Positions 1 through 12,336 of a stretch of DNA of 50,523 bases are shown one piece after another (within the stretch, counting starts at the first letter, position 1; every line of letters begins with the position of its first letter). Under the pieces are notes generated by a model, which was not told the DNA's origin, ran no database searches, and was given only the letters and a program-made list of their open reading frames with translations. This DNA comes from Pseudomonadota bacterium. GTDB lineage: Bacteria; Pseudomonadota; Alphaproteobacteria; Reyranellales; Reyranellaceae. The position numbers were made by a program, and so were the translations under genes. The DNA is taken from contig JAIUOX010000024.1 of the NCBI GenBank assembly GCA_020160955.1, forward strand, positions 1 through 50,523, given 5' to 3'.

Positions 1-24
1 GATGCGAATGTTCTGCCCAGTCAT
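1..24 (-). CDS. rpsJ: 30S ribosomal protein S10, N-terminal fragment (cut by window edge)
   Basis: Only the first eight codons are inside the window. The ATG at 24 reads MTGQNIRI on the minus strand, the characteristic start of S10 (NusE). The position directly downstream of tuf is the expected place for rpsJ, the first gene of the S10 ribosomal operon. S10 is a 30S head protein and also joins NusB in antitermination. The identification rests on eight residues plus strict gene order, so the order carries most of the weight. Confidence 0.8.
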
Positions 25-64
25 CGGTCAATCCTTCAGGGCCTCAGGCCCATCTAACGACGAA

Positions 65-90
65 AGGCGCGCCGCCTGAACGGCGCGCCT
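65..90 (-). terminator. Stem-loop between tuf and rpsJ
   Basis: A perfect 10-bp GC-rich stem (65-74 pairing with 81-90) encloses a 6-nt loop, 16 nt beyond the tuf stop codon. On the minus strand it is followed only by a very short T run, so it may be a weak terminator or an mRNA 3'-end stabiliser allowing partial read-through into rpsJ. Confidence 0.5.
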
Positions 91-105
91 GACGATCAAT
101 TGTAC

Positions 106-1296
<1,191 letters not shown>

Positions 1297-1367
1297 GGTG
1301 GCCCTCCTTCAACAGTCGCTTTTGGGCAGGCTGAACTTCAAAACTTCGGTGTCAGACCAAGCCTCGA

Positions 1368-3440
<2,073 letters not shown>

Positions 3441-3473
3441 TTCAGTAGTTCCTGTCAGATGACGGTAGCGTGC

Positions 3474-3944
3474 TTACCAGCGATAATGCGAGAAGGCGCG
3501 GTTCGCTTCGGCCATCTTGTGGGTGTCTTCGCGTTTCTTGACGGCGGCGCCACGGTTGTTCGAGGCGTCGATCAGCTCGGCCGAGAGACGCTCGACCATG
3601 GTCTTGTCGTTGCGGGCGCGGGCGGCAGTGATCAGCCAGCGGATGGCAAGCGCCTGACGACGCTCGGTGCGGACTTCAACCGGAACCTGGTAGGTCGCAC
3701 CTCCGACGCGGCGGGAACGGACCTCGACGGTCGGCGCCACGTTGTCCAGCGCCTGCTTGAACACCGGCAGCGGCTCGGTCTTCAGCTTGCCCTCGACGAT
3801 GTCGAACGCGCCGTAAACGATCTGCTCGGCGACCGACTTCTTGCCGGCGCGCATGATCGAATTCATGAACTTCGTGACGACGATATCCTGGAACTTGGGA
3901 TCCGGGATGATCTCGCGCTTTTCAGCGGAATGGCGACGGGACAT
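3474..3944 (-). CDS. rpsG: 30S ribosomal protein S7
   Basis: S7 of 156 residues, the primary 16S rRNA binder of the 30S head domain and, in E. coli, the autoregulator of the str operon. It starts [12 protein letters not shown] and contains the conserved core [19 protein letters not shown]. It ends AFSHYRW, a typical bacterial S7 C-terminus. It lies between rpsL and fusA in canonical order, with a short intergenic hairpin upstream. Confidence 0.98.
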   Translation of the reverse strand: MSRRHSAEKREIIPDPKFQDIVVTKFMNSIMRAGKKSVAEQIVYGAFDIVEGKLKTEPLPVFKQALDNVAPTVEVRSRRVGGATYQVPVEVRTERRQALAIRWLITAARARNDKTMVERLSAELIDASNNRGAAVKKREDTHKMAEANRAFSHYRW

Positions 3945-3978
3945 GGGTCGAGCCTTTGATATGCAATTTGACAGCCTG

Positions 3979-4000
3979 GGCCCCGAACAACGCCGGGGCC
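3979..4000 (-). other. Intercistronic hairpin between rpsL and rpsG
   Basis: A 7-bp stem (3979-3985 with 3994-4000, GGCCCCG/CGGGGCC) encloses an 8-nt loop in the 66-nt spacer between rpsL and rpsG. In E. coli the rpsL-rpsG spacer is where S7 binds to repress translation. A structure here could play the same role, but no similarity to the E. coli site was tested. Confidence 0.35.
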
Positions 4001-4010
4001 GCGGTTCAGG

Positions 4011-4382
4011 TTACTTCGGACGCTTGGCGCCGTACTTGGAACGACGCTGGCGACGATCCTTGACGCCCTGCGTATCAAGCACACCGCGCAGGATGTGATA
4101 ACGAACACCCGGAAGGTCCTTCACGCGGCCACCGCGGATCATGACCACCGAGTGCTCCTGAAGGTTGTGGCCTTCGCCCGGAATGTAGCCGATGACCTCG
4201 AAACCATTGGTCAGGCGCACCTTGGCAACCTTACGAAGCGCGGAGTTCGGCTTCTTCGGGGTCGTCGTATAGACGCGCGTGCAAACGCCACGCTTCTGCG
4301 GGCATTCCGCAAGCGCCGGCGTCTTCTTGCGCGACTTCTGCGCTTCGCGCGGCTTGCGGATCAGCTGGCTGATCGTCGGCAT
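4011..4382 (-). CDS. rpsL: 30S ribosomal protein S12
   Basis: S12 of 123 residues, a decoding-centre protein of the small subunit. The ATG at 4382 gives [10 protein letters not shown], the universal S12 start, so an upstream in-frame ATG that would add eight residues is rejected. The streptomycin-relevant loops read TPKKPN (K43) and RVKDLP (K88), so the protein carries the wild-type, drug-sensitive residues. It is the first gene of the str operon, preceded by about 480 nt without another gene. Confidence 0.98.
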   Translation of the reverse strand: MPTISQLIRKPREAQKSRKKTPALAECPQKRGVCTRVYTTTPKKPNSALRKVAKVRLTNGFEVIGYIPGEGHNLQEHSVVMIRGGRVKDLPGVRYHILRGVLDTQGVKDRRQRRSKYGAKRPK

Positions 4383-4862
4383 CGTGTTCCCACTCCATTG
4401 CAACACCGTCTGGTGTCGCCAAAATCCGGGTTACGAAATCGGTTGACCCGATCTCGAGCAAAAACGGCGCCATGGGGTTTTCGCCCCTGGCGCACGGCGA
4501 GCAGAGGACCGATTCATTTCCGAACCGGTCATGTCCCAAAGGTAAACCGCCGAGGCGGATGAAACCTGTAAGAAGCGGCAGCGTTTGATCCCGAAGGCCC
4601 TGCGACAGTCGCGCTGGGCACTGGCAGGGATCACAGCCTGCCGATGTGGGCCGCTTCTGACTCGACTGGCGGAAAGTGTCAACCCCGAAAGCTGCGCAGT
4701 GCAGCAAATTTCGCGAATTGCCACGTCACGATGCATCTTCGCGCATGAAAGGGTTCATTTGGCGGCAAAGAAGCACCTGTCAGGCACCAATGTATCCGCA
4801 CAACGCCAGTGATTCCACCGCGCGACACCCGCCGAGCCGACTTGTTCCCGACTCGTCCGGCC
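4383..4862. other. Gene-free region upstream of rpsL
   Basis: About 480 nt lie between the rpsL start and the stop of the chimeric ORF. No convincing coding frame is seen on either strand: the short frames here lack family features or good ribosome sites. A possible str promoter is described separately, and a small palindrome TTCGCGAA (4710-4717) lies just upstream of it. If that promoter is used, the rpsL leader would be about 270 nt. Confidence 0.6.
4654..4682 (-). promoter_or_regulatory. Possible sigma70-type promoter of the str operon
   Basis: On the minus strand a perfect -35 hexamer TTGACA (4677-4682) is followed after 17 nt by CAGAAG (4654-4659), a poor -10. It lies about 270 nt upstream of rpsL in an otherwise gene-free stretch. 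The -35 and spacing are good and the -10 is weak, so the call is tentative. Confidence 0.35.
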
Positions 4863-6752
4863 TCAGCCGACGATGGCCGCCCAGAGGAGGCTGAGGCCGG
4901 ACACAAGCATCAGCCCGTCCATCAGCAGCCGGAAGGTTTCCGGCGCCATTGTCTGCACGAACGGTTTGGACAGGAATGTTCCCGCCATCAAGGCGCCGCC
5001 AACGCCGAGCCCCATGAAAACGGTCTCGGACGGCAGGGCACCGAAACTTCGGAAGGTCAGGGCCTTGGCAACGAAAATAGCAAGGGACGCTCCGGCCTCC
5101 GTCCCGATAAACCCGCCGCCGGTCAGGCCATACCCGACAAAGACCGGCACGGAAATCGGGCCGGTCGAAACGACAATTCCGGTCAGGAAGCCGATAATCG
5201 CGCCCGCCACCGCCACATGCCAGAGCGACAATGTGCCGATTGTCCGCGCGATCAGCCGTCGTCCCGGAACCATGGCGATGAAGAAAAGTCCGATCGCCCC
5301 ATCCACGATGGTGCTCGGCAGCCGCAACATCGTCCCTGCCCCCAAGGCAGCGGCGGGAACGCCCGTGACGACATAGGCAAGCACCGGTCGGGTCGCAACC
5401 TGCCGCCACCAGACCATGACGCGCGCGGCGTTGGCCATGTTCTCCTCGACGATCTCGCTGATGCCGAAGGCGGCGTCGATGCGCTTGAGCTCGAGCTTGG
5501 CGCCGACCGCGCGATCGACCGCGTCGCCGGCCTTGTCGGGCGACAGCTGGATCGACCCGCCGGCGAAGTAGCCGGGATCGATGCGGCCCAGCACGACGTC
5601 GGCGTCGGTCACGGTCGGCTCGGTGCCGCCGCGGCCGTAGCTCGCCGGGCCCGGCTCGGCGCCGGCGCTCTCCGGACCGACATGGACGCGGCTCATCGAG
5701 TCGACCGAGGCGATCGAGCCGCCGCCGGCGCCGATCTCGACCATCTCGATCACCGGGATGCGCAGTGGCAGGCCGCTGCCCTTGAGGAAGCGGTACTGCC
5801 GCGCCACCTCGAAGAAGCGCGAGTGCTGCGGCTCGCCGTCGTCGATCAGGCAGATCTTGGCGGTGGTGCCGCCCATGTCGAAGCTCAGCACCTTGTCGAG
5901 GCCGCACTGGCGGGCCAGCGCCGCGGCCAGGATGGCGCCGCCGGCGGGGCCCGACTCGACCAGCCGGATCGGGAACCGGCGCGCGGTGTCGAGCGCGGCG
6001 AGGCCGCCGCCCGAGGTGATCAGGAACAGCGGGCAGGCGACGCCGCGGGCGCGCAGCGCCTCGTCGAGCCGGCCGAGGTAGCGGTCCATCACCGGCTGGA
6101 CGTAGGCATTGGCGACCGCGGTCGACCACCGCTCGTACTCGCGGATCTCGGGCGAGACCTCGCTCGACAGGGTGATCGACAGGCCGGGCATCGCTTCCTT
6201 GAGGATGTCGCGGGTCCGCCGCTCGTGCTTGCCGTCGAGGTACGCGTGCATGTAGCCGATCGCGACCGCCTCGACGCCCCGGGCCTGCAGGACGGGGACC
6301 AGCGCGCGGACGGCGGCCTCGTCGAGCGGCAGCAGCACGTTGCCGCGGCCGTCCATGCGTTCGGGCACGCCGAAGCGCAGGTCGCGGGCGACCAGCGGCG
6401 GCGGCTTCTGCATGAAGATGTCGTACTGCTCGAAGCGGTGCTCGAAGGCGATCTCGATCGAATCGCGGAAGCCGTCGGTGCAGACCAGCGCCGTCTTCGC
6501 GCCCTTGCGCTCGATGATGGCGTTGGTCGCCAGCGTCGTGCCGTGGATGATCAGCGACAGGTCGGCGGGCTTCAGCCCGGCCAGGCCGAGGATCTCCGTG
6601 ACGCCGGTCAGCACGCCTTCCTCGGGCGCGCGCGGCGTCGTCAGCACCTTCACGCTGCGTCGCCCGCCGCTCCACTCGAGCGCGAGGTCGGTGAAGGTGC
6701 CGCCGATGTCGACCGCCAGGCGTGCCTTGCCGTCGTTGCTGACCGTTGCCAT
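4863..6752 (-). CDS. Chimeric ORF: truncated HyuA hydantoinase fused to truncated TauE/SafE permease
   Basis: Residues 1 to about 445 are the N-terminal part of a HyuA/oxoprolinase-A subunit: LAVDIGGTFTD at 12-22, then HGTTLATNAI, SFDMGGTTAK and GAGGGSIA, which are ATP-binding ASKHA-type motifs. HyuA is normally near 690 residues. Here it stops matching in ENMANAARV and continues in frame, from M446 (codon 5415-5417), into 184 residues of about six hydrophobic segments typical of the C-terminal part of TauE/SafE (TSUP) anion permeases. The expected partner hyuB is absent. GC content also drops across the joint (one 60-nt sample on each side gives about 78% in the HyuA part and 60% in the permease part). 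A deletion fusing two genes, or an assembly misjoin, is more likely than a designed fusion. Neither activity should be assumed. The start at 6752 lies 6 nt past livF. Confidence 0.75.
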   Translation of the reverse strand: MATVSNDGKARLAVDIGGTFTDLALEWSGGRRSVKVLTTPRAPEEGVLTGVTEILGLAGLKPADLSLIIHGTTLATNAIIERKGAKTALVCTDGFRDSIEIAFEHRFEQYDIFMQKPPPLVARDLRFGVPERMDGRGNVLLPLDEAAVRALVPVLQARGVEAVAIGYMHAYLDGKHERRTRDILKEAMPGLSITLSSEVSPEIREYERWSTAVANAYVQPVMDRYLGRLDEALRARGVACPLFLITSGGGLAALDTARRFPIRLVESGPAGGAILAAALARQCGLDKVLSFDMGGTTAKICLIDDGEPQHSRFFEVARQYRFLKGSGLPLRIPVIEMVEIGAGGGSIASVDSMSRVHVGPESAGAEPGPASYGRGGTEPTVTDADVVLGRIDPGYFAGGSIQLSPDKAGDAVDRAVGAKLELKRIDAAFGISEIVEENMANAARVMVWWRQVATRPVLAYVVTGVPAAALGAGTMLRLPSTIVDGAIGLFFIAMVPGRRLIARTIGTLSLWHVAVAGAIIGFLTGIVVSTGPISVPVFVGYGLTGGGFIGTEAGASLAIFVAKALTFRSFGALPSETVFMGLGVGGALMAGTFLSKPFVQTMAPETFRLLMDGLMLVSGLSLLWAAIVG

Positions 6753-6758
6753 TGAACG

Positions 6759-7511
6759 CTATGCCGCCGTTTGCTGGATGTTGCCGCCGAGATAGGCCTG
6801 GCGGATGCGCGGATCGGTGCGCACCTCCTCCGCCGGACCTTCCATGAAAAGCCGTCCCTGTTCCATCACCAGGGCGCGGTCCGAGATCAGCAGGGCGCCG
6901 CGCACGTTCTGCTCGACCACCAGGACGGTGACGCCCGTGGCGGCGATCTGCTTGACGGTGGTGAAGACGTCGCCCTGCATGCGCGGCGACAGGCCGAGTG
7001 ACGGCTCGTCGAGCAGCAGCAGGCTGGGCTCGACCATCATCACCATCGCCATCTCGAGAATCTGCTGCTCGCCGCCCGACAGGTTGCCGGCCTCGGTCCG
7101 CCACTTGCGCTCGAGCACCGGGAACAGGCCGGTGACCCGCCCGATCGCCGCCGCGTGGCGCGCCTTGGGCAGGGTGTAGCAGCCCATCTTGAGGTTCTCG
7201 GCGACCGACATCGCCGGGAAGTTGCAACGGCCCTGGGGCACGAAGCCGACGCCGCGCTTCAGGCGCTCCCACGGCGGCAGGCGCTCGATGGTCTCGTCGC
7301 GGAACACGACCTGGCCGGAGAACAGCCGGTTGGTGCCGTAGATGGCGCGCAGCAGCGTCGACTTGCCGGCGCCGTTGCCGCCGATCAGCGTGGTGATCGA
7401 GCCGGGCGCGAGCCGGGCCGAGAAGTCTCGCACGATCGGGTTGTCGCCGTAGCCGGCCGTGACGGCCACCAGTTCGAGGGCGGGGCGCCCCGTCTTCGCC
7501 GAACTCGTCAT
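6759..7511 (-). CDS. livF: Branched-chain amino-acid-type ABC transporter ATPase LivF
   Basis: A 250-residue ATPase of the hydrophobic amino-acid uptake (HAAT) family. Walker A GGNGAGKST is at residues 44-52, the signature LSGGEQQ at 144-150 and Walker B LLLLDEP at 164-170. A second P-loop subunit (livG) lies immediately upstream with an ATGA start/stop overlap, which supports a heterodimeric ATPase. It would energise the LivHM pore in the inner membrane. The substrate is not readable from sequence; the adjacent hydantoinase fragment once hinted at cyclic amides or amino-acid derivatives. Confidence 0.93.
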   Translation of the reverse strand: MTSSAKTGRPALELVAVTAGYGDNPIVRDFSARLAPGSITTLIGGNGAGKSTLLRAIYGTNRLFSGQVVFRDETIERLPPWERLKRGVGFVPQGRCNFPAMSVAENLKMGCYTLPKARHAAAIGRVTGLFPVLERKWRTEAGNLSGGEQQILEMAMVMMVEPSLLLLDEPSLGLSPRMQGDVFTTVKQIAATGVTVLVVEQNVRGALLISDRALVMEQGRLFMEGPAEEVRTDPRIRQAYLGGNIQQTAA

Positions 7512-8305
7512 GCCGCACCCCGCATTTCTGCCTCGGCCATCTCGGGCGTCATGCCGAGGTAGGCCTCGAGCACGCGCGGGTCGGTGTGGATTTCCTGCGC
7601 CGTGCCCTCGGCCAGCTTGCGGCCCTGGTCGAGCACGATCACGCGGTGGCAGAGGTTGGTGATGAACTCGACATTGTGCTCGACGATCAGGAAGGTCTCG
7701 CCGGCCCGGTTGAGCGCCGCCAGCGCCGCCTCGATCTCGCGGATGCGGCTCGGGTTGACGCCGGCCACCGGCTCGTCGAGCACGACGATGCGCGGCCGCG
7801 GCATCAGCGCGGCGGCCAGCGCCACCAGCTTCTTCTGGCCGTAGGACAGGATGCCGGTCTCGATCTCCCAGTAGCGCTGCAGGCCGATCAACTCGACCAG
7901 CTCGCGCGCGCGGCCCTCGGCGGCGGCAACGGCGTCGCGGTAGCGCCGGGTGCGCAGGAACTCGTCGAGCCAGGTCGCCGGGTCGAACTGCTGCGCGGCG
8001 ATGGCGAGGTTGTCGCGCAGGCTGAGGCGTTCGTAGATGCGCACCGTCTGGAAGGTGCGCATCAGGCCGGCGCGCGCGATGTGGTGGGCGGGCAGGCCGG
8101 AGATGTCGCGGCCGGCCAGCACGATGCGGCCGCCGTCGCGCTTCTGGAAGCCCGAGATGCAGTCGATCGCCGTGCTCTTGCCCGAGCCGTTGGGCCCGAT
8201 CAGGCCGGTGATGCTGCCGGCCTCGACCGACAGCGACACGCCGTCGAGCGCGTGCACGCCGGCGTAGGACTTGCGCAGGTCGGTGACCTCGAGCAGCGCG
8301 CTCAT
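7508..8305 (-). CDS. livG: Branched-chain amino-acid-type ABC transporter ATPase LivG
   Basis: A 265-residue ATPase beginning MSALLEVTDLRKSYAG, chosen because this ATG overlaps the livM stop as ATGA and starts directly on the first beta strand; the open frame extends much further upstream without homology. Walker A is GPNGSGKST (37-45), the signature is the LivG-type LSYGQKK, and Walker B is IVVLDEP. It pairs with LivF. All four genes livH-M-G-F are translationally coupled by 4-nt overlaps, so stoichiometric synthesis is likely. Confidence 0.93.
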   Translation of the reverse strand: MSALLEVTDLRKSYAGVHALDGVSLSVEAGSITGLIGPNGSGKSTAIDCISGFQKRDGGRIVLAGRDISGLPAHHIARAGLMRTFQTVRIYERLSLRDNLAIAAQQFDPATWLDEFLRTRRYRDAVAAAEGRARELVELIGLQRYWEIETGILSYGQKKLVALAAALMPRPRIVVLDEPVAGVNPSRIREIEAALAALNRAGETFLIVEHNVEFITNLCHRVIVLDQGRKLAEGTAQEIHTDPRVLEAYLGMTPEMAEAEMRGAA

Positions 8306-9252
8306 CGCAGGGCCTCGCGCATGCGCTGCAGGCGGCGCTCGCGCAGCCAGCCGGCGATGCCCGACGGCATCACGAACATCGCCGCCACCAGGATGACGCC
8401 GTAGATGATCATGCGCAGGTCGGCCGAGAAGCGCAGCACCTCGGGCAGGGCCGACAGCGCGACGCCCGCTGCGACGACGCCCCAGAAGCTGCCGGCGCCG
8501 CCGATGATCACGATGATCAGGAAGGTCTGCATGTAATAGAAGTCGAGGAACAGCGGGTCGATGATGCCGAGGTGGAAGGTGTAGACGCCGCCCGCCGCGC
8601 CGGTGACGGCGGCGCTGATCGCGAAGGCGGCCAGCTTGTAGGGCATCGGCGAGATGCCCTGCGCCCGCACCAGCGGCTCGTTCTGCTTGATCGCCACCAG
8701 GGTGCGGCCGATCCGCGAGCTGCACAGCGCGTAGAGGAAGGCCAGCATCAGCACCGAGAAGCCCCACGCCACCCAGTAGTAGTGGGCGGTGCTGGCGAAG
8801 CGGTGGCCGAACGCCGAGGGACGCGGCAGGTCGGGGATGCCGAGCGGGCCGCGCGTCAGGTCGACCCAGTCGCGCGCCACCAGCGTGACCAGCAGCGCGA
8901 AGGTCAGCGTCACGATGACGAAGGCATGGCGACCGGTGCGCAGCGTCGGGTAGCCGATCGCCAGCGCGACCACGGCATTGAGCAGCGCGGCCCATACCAG
9001 GCCCTGCCAGAAGCTGCCGCCGAAGGTGACGACGGTCAGCGCCGTGGCGTAGCCGCCGATGCCCCAGAAGCCCAGCTGGGCGAACGACAGCAGCCCCGTG
9101 AAGCCGTAGATCAGGTTGAGCGCCGCCGCCGCGACGGTGAAGACCAGTGCCGAGATGCCGACACCGATCACGTAGTTCGAACTCGTGACCAGCGGCAGCG
9201 CGGCGAAGGCCAGCGCCGCGACGATCCCGAGCAGGAGAGGCAGCCGGTTCAT
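8302..9252 (-). CDS. livM: Branched-chain amino-acid-type ABC permease LivM
   Basis: A 316-residue integral membrane permease starting MNRLPLLLGIVAALAF, with eight to ten hydrophobic segments. It contains the LivM-type core ALNLIYGFTGLLSFAQLGFW and the cytoplasmic coupling region VAIKQNEPLVRAQGIS, which contacts the ATPases. It forms the membrane pore with LivH. The start overlaps the livH stop by 4 nt. A longer open frame upstream is the shadow of livH in another frame. Confidence 0.92.
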   Translation of the reverse strand: MNRLPLLLGIVAALAFAALPLVTSSNYVIGVGISALVFTVAAAALNLIYGFTGLLSFAQLGFWGIGGYATALTVVTFGGSFWQGLVWAALLNAVVALAIGYPTLRTGRHAFVIVTLTFALLVTLVARDWVDLTRGPLGIPDLPRPSAFGHRFASTAHYYWVAWGFSVLMLAFLYALCSSRIGRTLVAIKQNEPLVRAQGISPMPYKLAAFAISAAVTGAAGGVYTFHLGIIDPLFLDFYYMQTFLIIVIIGGAGSFWGVVAAGVALSALPEVLRFSADLRMIIYGVILVAAMFVMPSGIAGWLRERRLQRMREALR

Positions 9253-10136
9253 CCGACCCTCATGCCGCCGCTCTTGAACAGCCCGTCGGGCCGCACGAAC
9301 AGCACGGCGATCATGATCAGGAAGACCGCCGCCTCCTGCCACACGATCTCGAAGAAGCCGCCGATCCAGCTCTCGACCAGGCCGAGCCCGAGGGCCGCCA
9401 CGATGGCGCCCGGGATGTTGCCCAGCCCGCCGATGATGACCAGCGCGAACGCCTTGAAGATCAGGAACTGGCCCATGTAGGGCGTGACCAGCTGGATCGG
9501 CGCGATCGCCGCGCCGGCCAGCCCGCACAGCGCCGAGGCCAGCACCACGGCGTTGCGCGCCACGACGCGCGGCCGGATGCCGACCATCAGCGCGGCCTCG
9601 CGGTTCTGGGCGATCGCCCGCATGGCGCGGCCGAACTGGGTGTGGCGCAGCACGAGGTAGAGGCCGCCGAACGCCGCCAGCGCCGCGCCGGCGCCGATCA
9701 CGCGGGTCCAGGTGATGCGGATCGAGCCGATGTTCACGCCCTCGAAGCCGTACTGGGTGTCGACCATGCGCGGCGTCGCCGTGAAGAAGTACTGCATGAC
9801 GTGGATGATGATGATCGACAGGCCGAGCGTGATCAGGATCGAGCGCTCGAATTCGTCGGGCTTGAGCGGCGCCAGCAGCAGCTCGTAGATCACGTAGCCG
9901 GCCAGCCCGATGGTGATGACCGCGACGACCAGGGCCGGCCAGTAGAGCAGGCCCATCACCGGCAGCGCGAAGGTCATGGCGAAGGCGCCGAGCATCAGCA
10001 GCTCGCCGTGCGCGAAGTTGATGATCTCCATCACGCCGAAGATCAGCGACAGCCCGACCGCGATGAGCGCGTACAGCAGGCCGAGCGCGAGGCCATTCAG
10101 CGTGAGCTGAAGGAGGTAGACCGCATCGATCGTCAT
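9249..10136 (-). CDS. livH: Branched-chain amino-acid-type ABC permease LivH
   Basis: A 295-residue permease beginning MTIDAVYLLQLTLNGLALG. It shows the LivH hallmark GVMEIINFAHGELLMLGAF after the first helices and the coupling segment MRAIAQNREAALMVGI. It is the first gene of the livHMGF operon, diverging from the iclR gene across a 142-nt spacer that should hold both promoters. The binding protein for this transporter is probably the one at 11184-12335 on the other side of iclR. Confidence 0.93.
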   Translation of the reverse strand: MTIDAVYLLQLTLNGLALGLLYALIAVGLSLIFGVMEIINFAHGELLMLGAFAMTFALPVMGLLYWPALVVAVITIGLAGYVIYELLLAPLKPDEFERSILITLGLSIIIIHVMQYFFTATPRMVDTQYGFEGVNIGSIRITWTRVIGAGAALAAFGGLYLVLRHTQFGRAMRAIAQNREAALMVGIRPRVVARNAVVLASALCGLAGAAIAPIQLVTPYMGQFLIFKAFALVIIGGLGNIPGAIVAALGLGLVESWIGGFFEIVWQEAAVFLIMIAVLFVRPDGLFKSGGMRVG

Positions 10137-10166
10137 TGCGGCCCGATCCCAGCAATTCCCGGACCA

Positions 10167-10178
10167 GTCGAATTCAAC
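10167..10178. promoter_or_regulatory. Imperfect palindrome in the livH/iclR divergent spacer
   Basis: The 12-mer GTCGAATTCAAC is a palindrome with one mismatched pair, lying 30 nt upstream of livH in the divergent spacer. IclR regulators often bind short palindromes next to their own gene, so this is a candidate operator. A single short palindrome can occur by chance. Confidence 0.25.
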
Positions 10179-10278
10179 GCGTCGTCCTCACGTCACCTTG
10201 ATGCGCCGCCGATCGCCAACGCCGCGAAGTTCGTTGACAGCAAAACAGGATTCCTGCGACCGTTCAACTATCGCAACG

Positions 10279-11187
10279 ATGTACCGATACCCGGAACACT
10301 CGGCCGACGGCCGATCCCATGCCCAGGCGGCCCGCGCGAAGCGGCCCGCCGGCTCCCAGTCGCTGGAGCGCGGCCTCGACATCCTCGAGGCGATCGAGGC
10401 CGAGAGCGGCGAGGTCGGCGTGCGCGAGCTGGCGCGCCGGCTCGACCTCAGCCCGTCGATCGTGCAGCGCCTGGTCAGTTCGCTGGCGCTGCGCGGCTAC
10501 ATCGAGAAGAACCAGGAAACCGCGCGCTACCGGCTCGGCCACCGCGCCATGATCCTCGGCGCCAGCGGCGAGCGCGACAACGACTGGCTCGCCGCGGCGC
10601 GGCGCGAGCTCGAGCGCCTCGCGCAGGAGCACCAGCTCGACGGCTTCGTCGCGGTGCTGCGCGCCGGCCGCGCGATCTACCTGCAGGTGGTGCAGGCCGA
10701 CCGGCCGGTCGGCGTCCGCGTCGCGGTCGGCAGCGAGATGCCGCTGCACTCGACGGCGGCCGGCAAGACCCTGCTGGCCGGGCTCGAGGACGCGCCGCTG
10801 CGCCGCCTGCTCGGCACGCGCAAGCTGGCGGCGATCACGCCTCATACCATCACCGACCCGGCGGCGCTGACCGCCCACATCGCCAAGGTCCGCCGCCAGG
10901 GCTACGCCACCGTGGTCGAGGAGAACATTCCCGGCATCCTGTCGGTCGGCGCCCCGATCAGCGACCGCGCCGGCCGCATCGTGGCGGCGCTCAGCGTCGC
11001 CTTTCCAAAGTACCTCGACAGCGGCGAGTCGCTGCAGACCGTGATCCCGCTGATGACCGCGGCGGCGACCCGGGTGTCGCAGTCGCTGGGCGCCGGGGTG
11101 GCCGGCGGGGCGGCGCCGCGCGCGCTTGGCACGCCGCCTGCTTTGCGTTTGACTTCGATCGGGGAGCGTAACGGAGGGAAGAGATGA
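10279..11187 (+). CDS. IclR-family transcriptional regulator
   Basis: A 302-residue regulator. The winged helix-turn-helix occupies roughly residues 28-85 (QSLERGLDILEAI through LSPSIVQRLVSSL), followed by the IclR effector domain (MPLHSTAAGKTLLAG, then EENIPGILSVGAPI). The ATG at 10279 (MYRYPEHS) is preferred over an in-frame ATG 27 codons upstream because IclR proteins are about 250-300 residues long and the extension has no domain. Its stop codon overlaps the ATG of the binding-protein gene, so regulator and binding protein are cotranscribed. It probably controls this Liv system in response to its substrate. Confidence 0.93.
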   Translation: MYRYPEHSADGRSHAQAARAKRPAGSQSLERGLDILEAIEAESGEVGVRELARRLDLSPSIVQRLVSSLALRGYIEKNQETARYRLGHRAMILGASGERDNDWLAAARRELERLAQEHQLDGFVAVLRAGRAIYLQVVQADRPVGVRVAVGSEMPLHSTAAGKTLLAGLEDAPLRRLLGTRKLAAITPHTITDPAALTAHIAKVRRQGYATVVEENIPGILSVGAPISDRAGRIVAALSVAFPKYLDSGESLQTVIPLMTAAATRVSQSLGAGVAGGAAPRALGTPPALRLTSIGERNGGKR

Positions 11188-12335
11188 GGGTGAGATTTCT
11201 GACCGCGGCGGCGCTCGCCGCCCTCGGCGTCGCCGCGACCGGGGCGCTGCCCGCGCTGGCGCAGCAGCCGCCGATCGTGATCGGCGTGTCGACGCCCCAG
11301 ACCGGCCCGGCGGCGGTCGCCTCGGAATGGGAGATGTGGGGCGTCAACCTCGCGGTCGAAGAGGTCAACGCGGCGGGCGGCCTGCTCGGCCGCAAGGTCG
11401 AGGTCATGGTCCTCGACAACAAGTGCAATCCCTCGGAAGGCGTCAACGTCGCCAACAAGCTGGTCGAGGCCAAGGTCTCGGCGATCATCGGCGCGCACTG
11501 CAGCTCGGCCCACCTCGCCAGCATGAAGATCGTCGCCGACGCCAAGATCCCGATGATCACCGGCATCGCCTCCAACCCGCAGATCACCGCCCTGGCCGGG
11601 CCGGGCCGCAACGAGTACTCGTTCCGCATCAGCCCGTCCGACAGCGCCATGATGGACGCGCTCGGCATCTACCTCGGCAACAAGAAGCAGTGGAAGACCG
11701 TGGCGATCGTCGGCGAGGACACCGACTTCGGCCGCGGCGGCGCCGACGCCTTCAAGGCGGTCGCCGAGAAGGCCGGCGTCCAGGTCGTGTCGACCGACTT
11801 CCATCCGCAGAACGTGCCGGACTTCACCAGCATCCTGACGCGCCTGCAGCAGCGCCGGCCCGACGCCATCGCGACCTTCCAGCTGGGCGGCGATTCGATC
11901 AACTTCCTGCGCCAGGCGATGCAGCTCGGCGTGAAGATCCCCTACACCGGCCGCATCGAGCTGGGCGGGCGCAACCAGCCGATCATCGAGGCCGGCGGCA
12001 TGGAGAAGTCGATCAGTGCCTGGACCTACAACGCGAAGATCGACTCGCCGTCGAACAAGGCCTTCGTCCAGAAGATCGAGGCCAAGTACAAGTCGGAACC
12101 GTACCTGCAGACCTGGGGCGGCTACGACTCGGCGCGGGTGATCTTCCAGGCCATCCGCGACTGCAAGTGCACCGACGGCGAAGGCATCAAGAACGCCATC
12201 CAGAAGATGAAGTTCGTCAACGTGATGGGCAAGGAAGTCGCCTTCGACGACCACAATTCCGCCGGTCGCTTCGTCGTCCTGCAGACGGTGCTGGACAAGA
12301 AGGTCGGCGTGGCCGACATCGTTGAGGTGAAATAA
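11184..12335 (+). CDS. Liv-type periplasmic substrate-binding protein
   Basis: A 383-residue secreted binding protein of the Peripla_BP_6 (LivK) family. A signal peptide covers about residues 1-26 (hydrophobic core, cleavage after ALPALA). The mature part begins [15 protein letters not shown], a typical first strand, and contains [15 protein letters not shown]. It overlaps iclR by 4 nt. With no other binding protein nearby it is the likely receptor for the divergent livHMGF genes. A GC-rich stem-loop follows its stop directly, a common way to keep binding-protein mRNA more abundant than downstream messages. Ligand unknown. Confidence 0.92.
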   Translation: MRVRFLTAAALAALGVAATGALPALAQQPPIVIGVSTPQTGPAAVASEWEMWGVNLAVEEVNAAGGLLGRKVEVMVLDNKCNPSEGVNVANKLVEAKVSAIIGAHCSSAHLASMKIVADAKIPMITGIASNPQITALAGPGRNEYSFRISPSDSAMMDALGIYLGNKKQWKTVAIVGEDTDFGRGGADAFKAVAEKAGVQVVSTDFHPQNVPDFTSILTRLQQRRPDAIATFQLGGDSINFLRQAMQLGVKIPYTGRIELGGRNQPIIEAGGMEKSISAWTYNAKIDSPSNKAFVQKIEAKYKSEPYLQTWGGYDSARVIFQAIRDCKCTDGEGIKNAIQKMKFVNVMGKEVAFDDHNSAGRFVVLQTVLDKKVGVADIVEVK

Positions 12336-12336
12336 C

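Noticed and set aside
4431..4736. 101-codon frame upstream of rpsL on the minus strand
   Set aside because: No ribosome site, no recognisable family, and it overlaps the probable str promoter.
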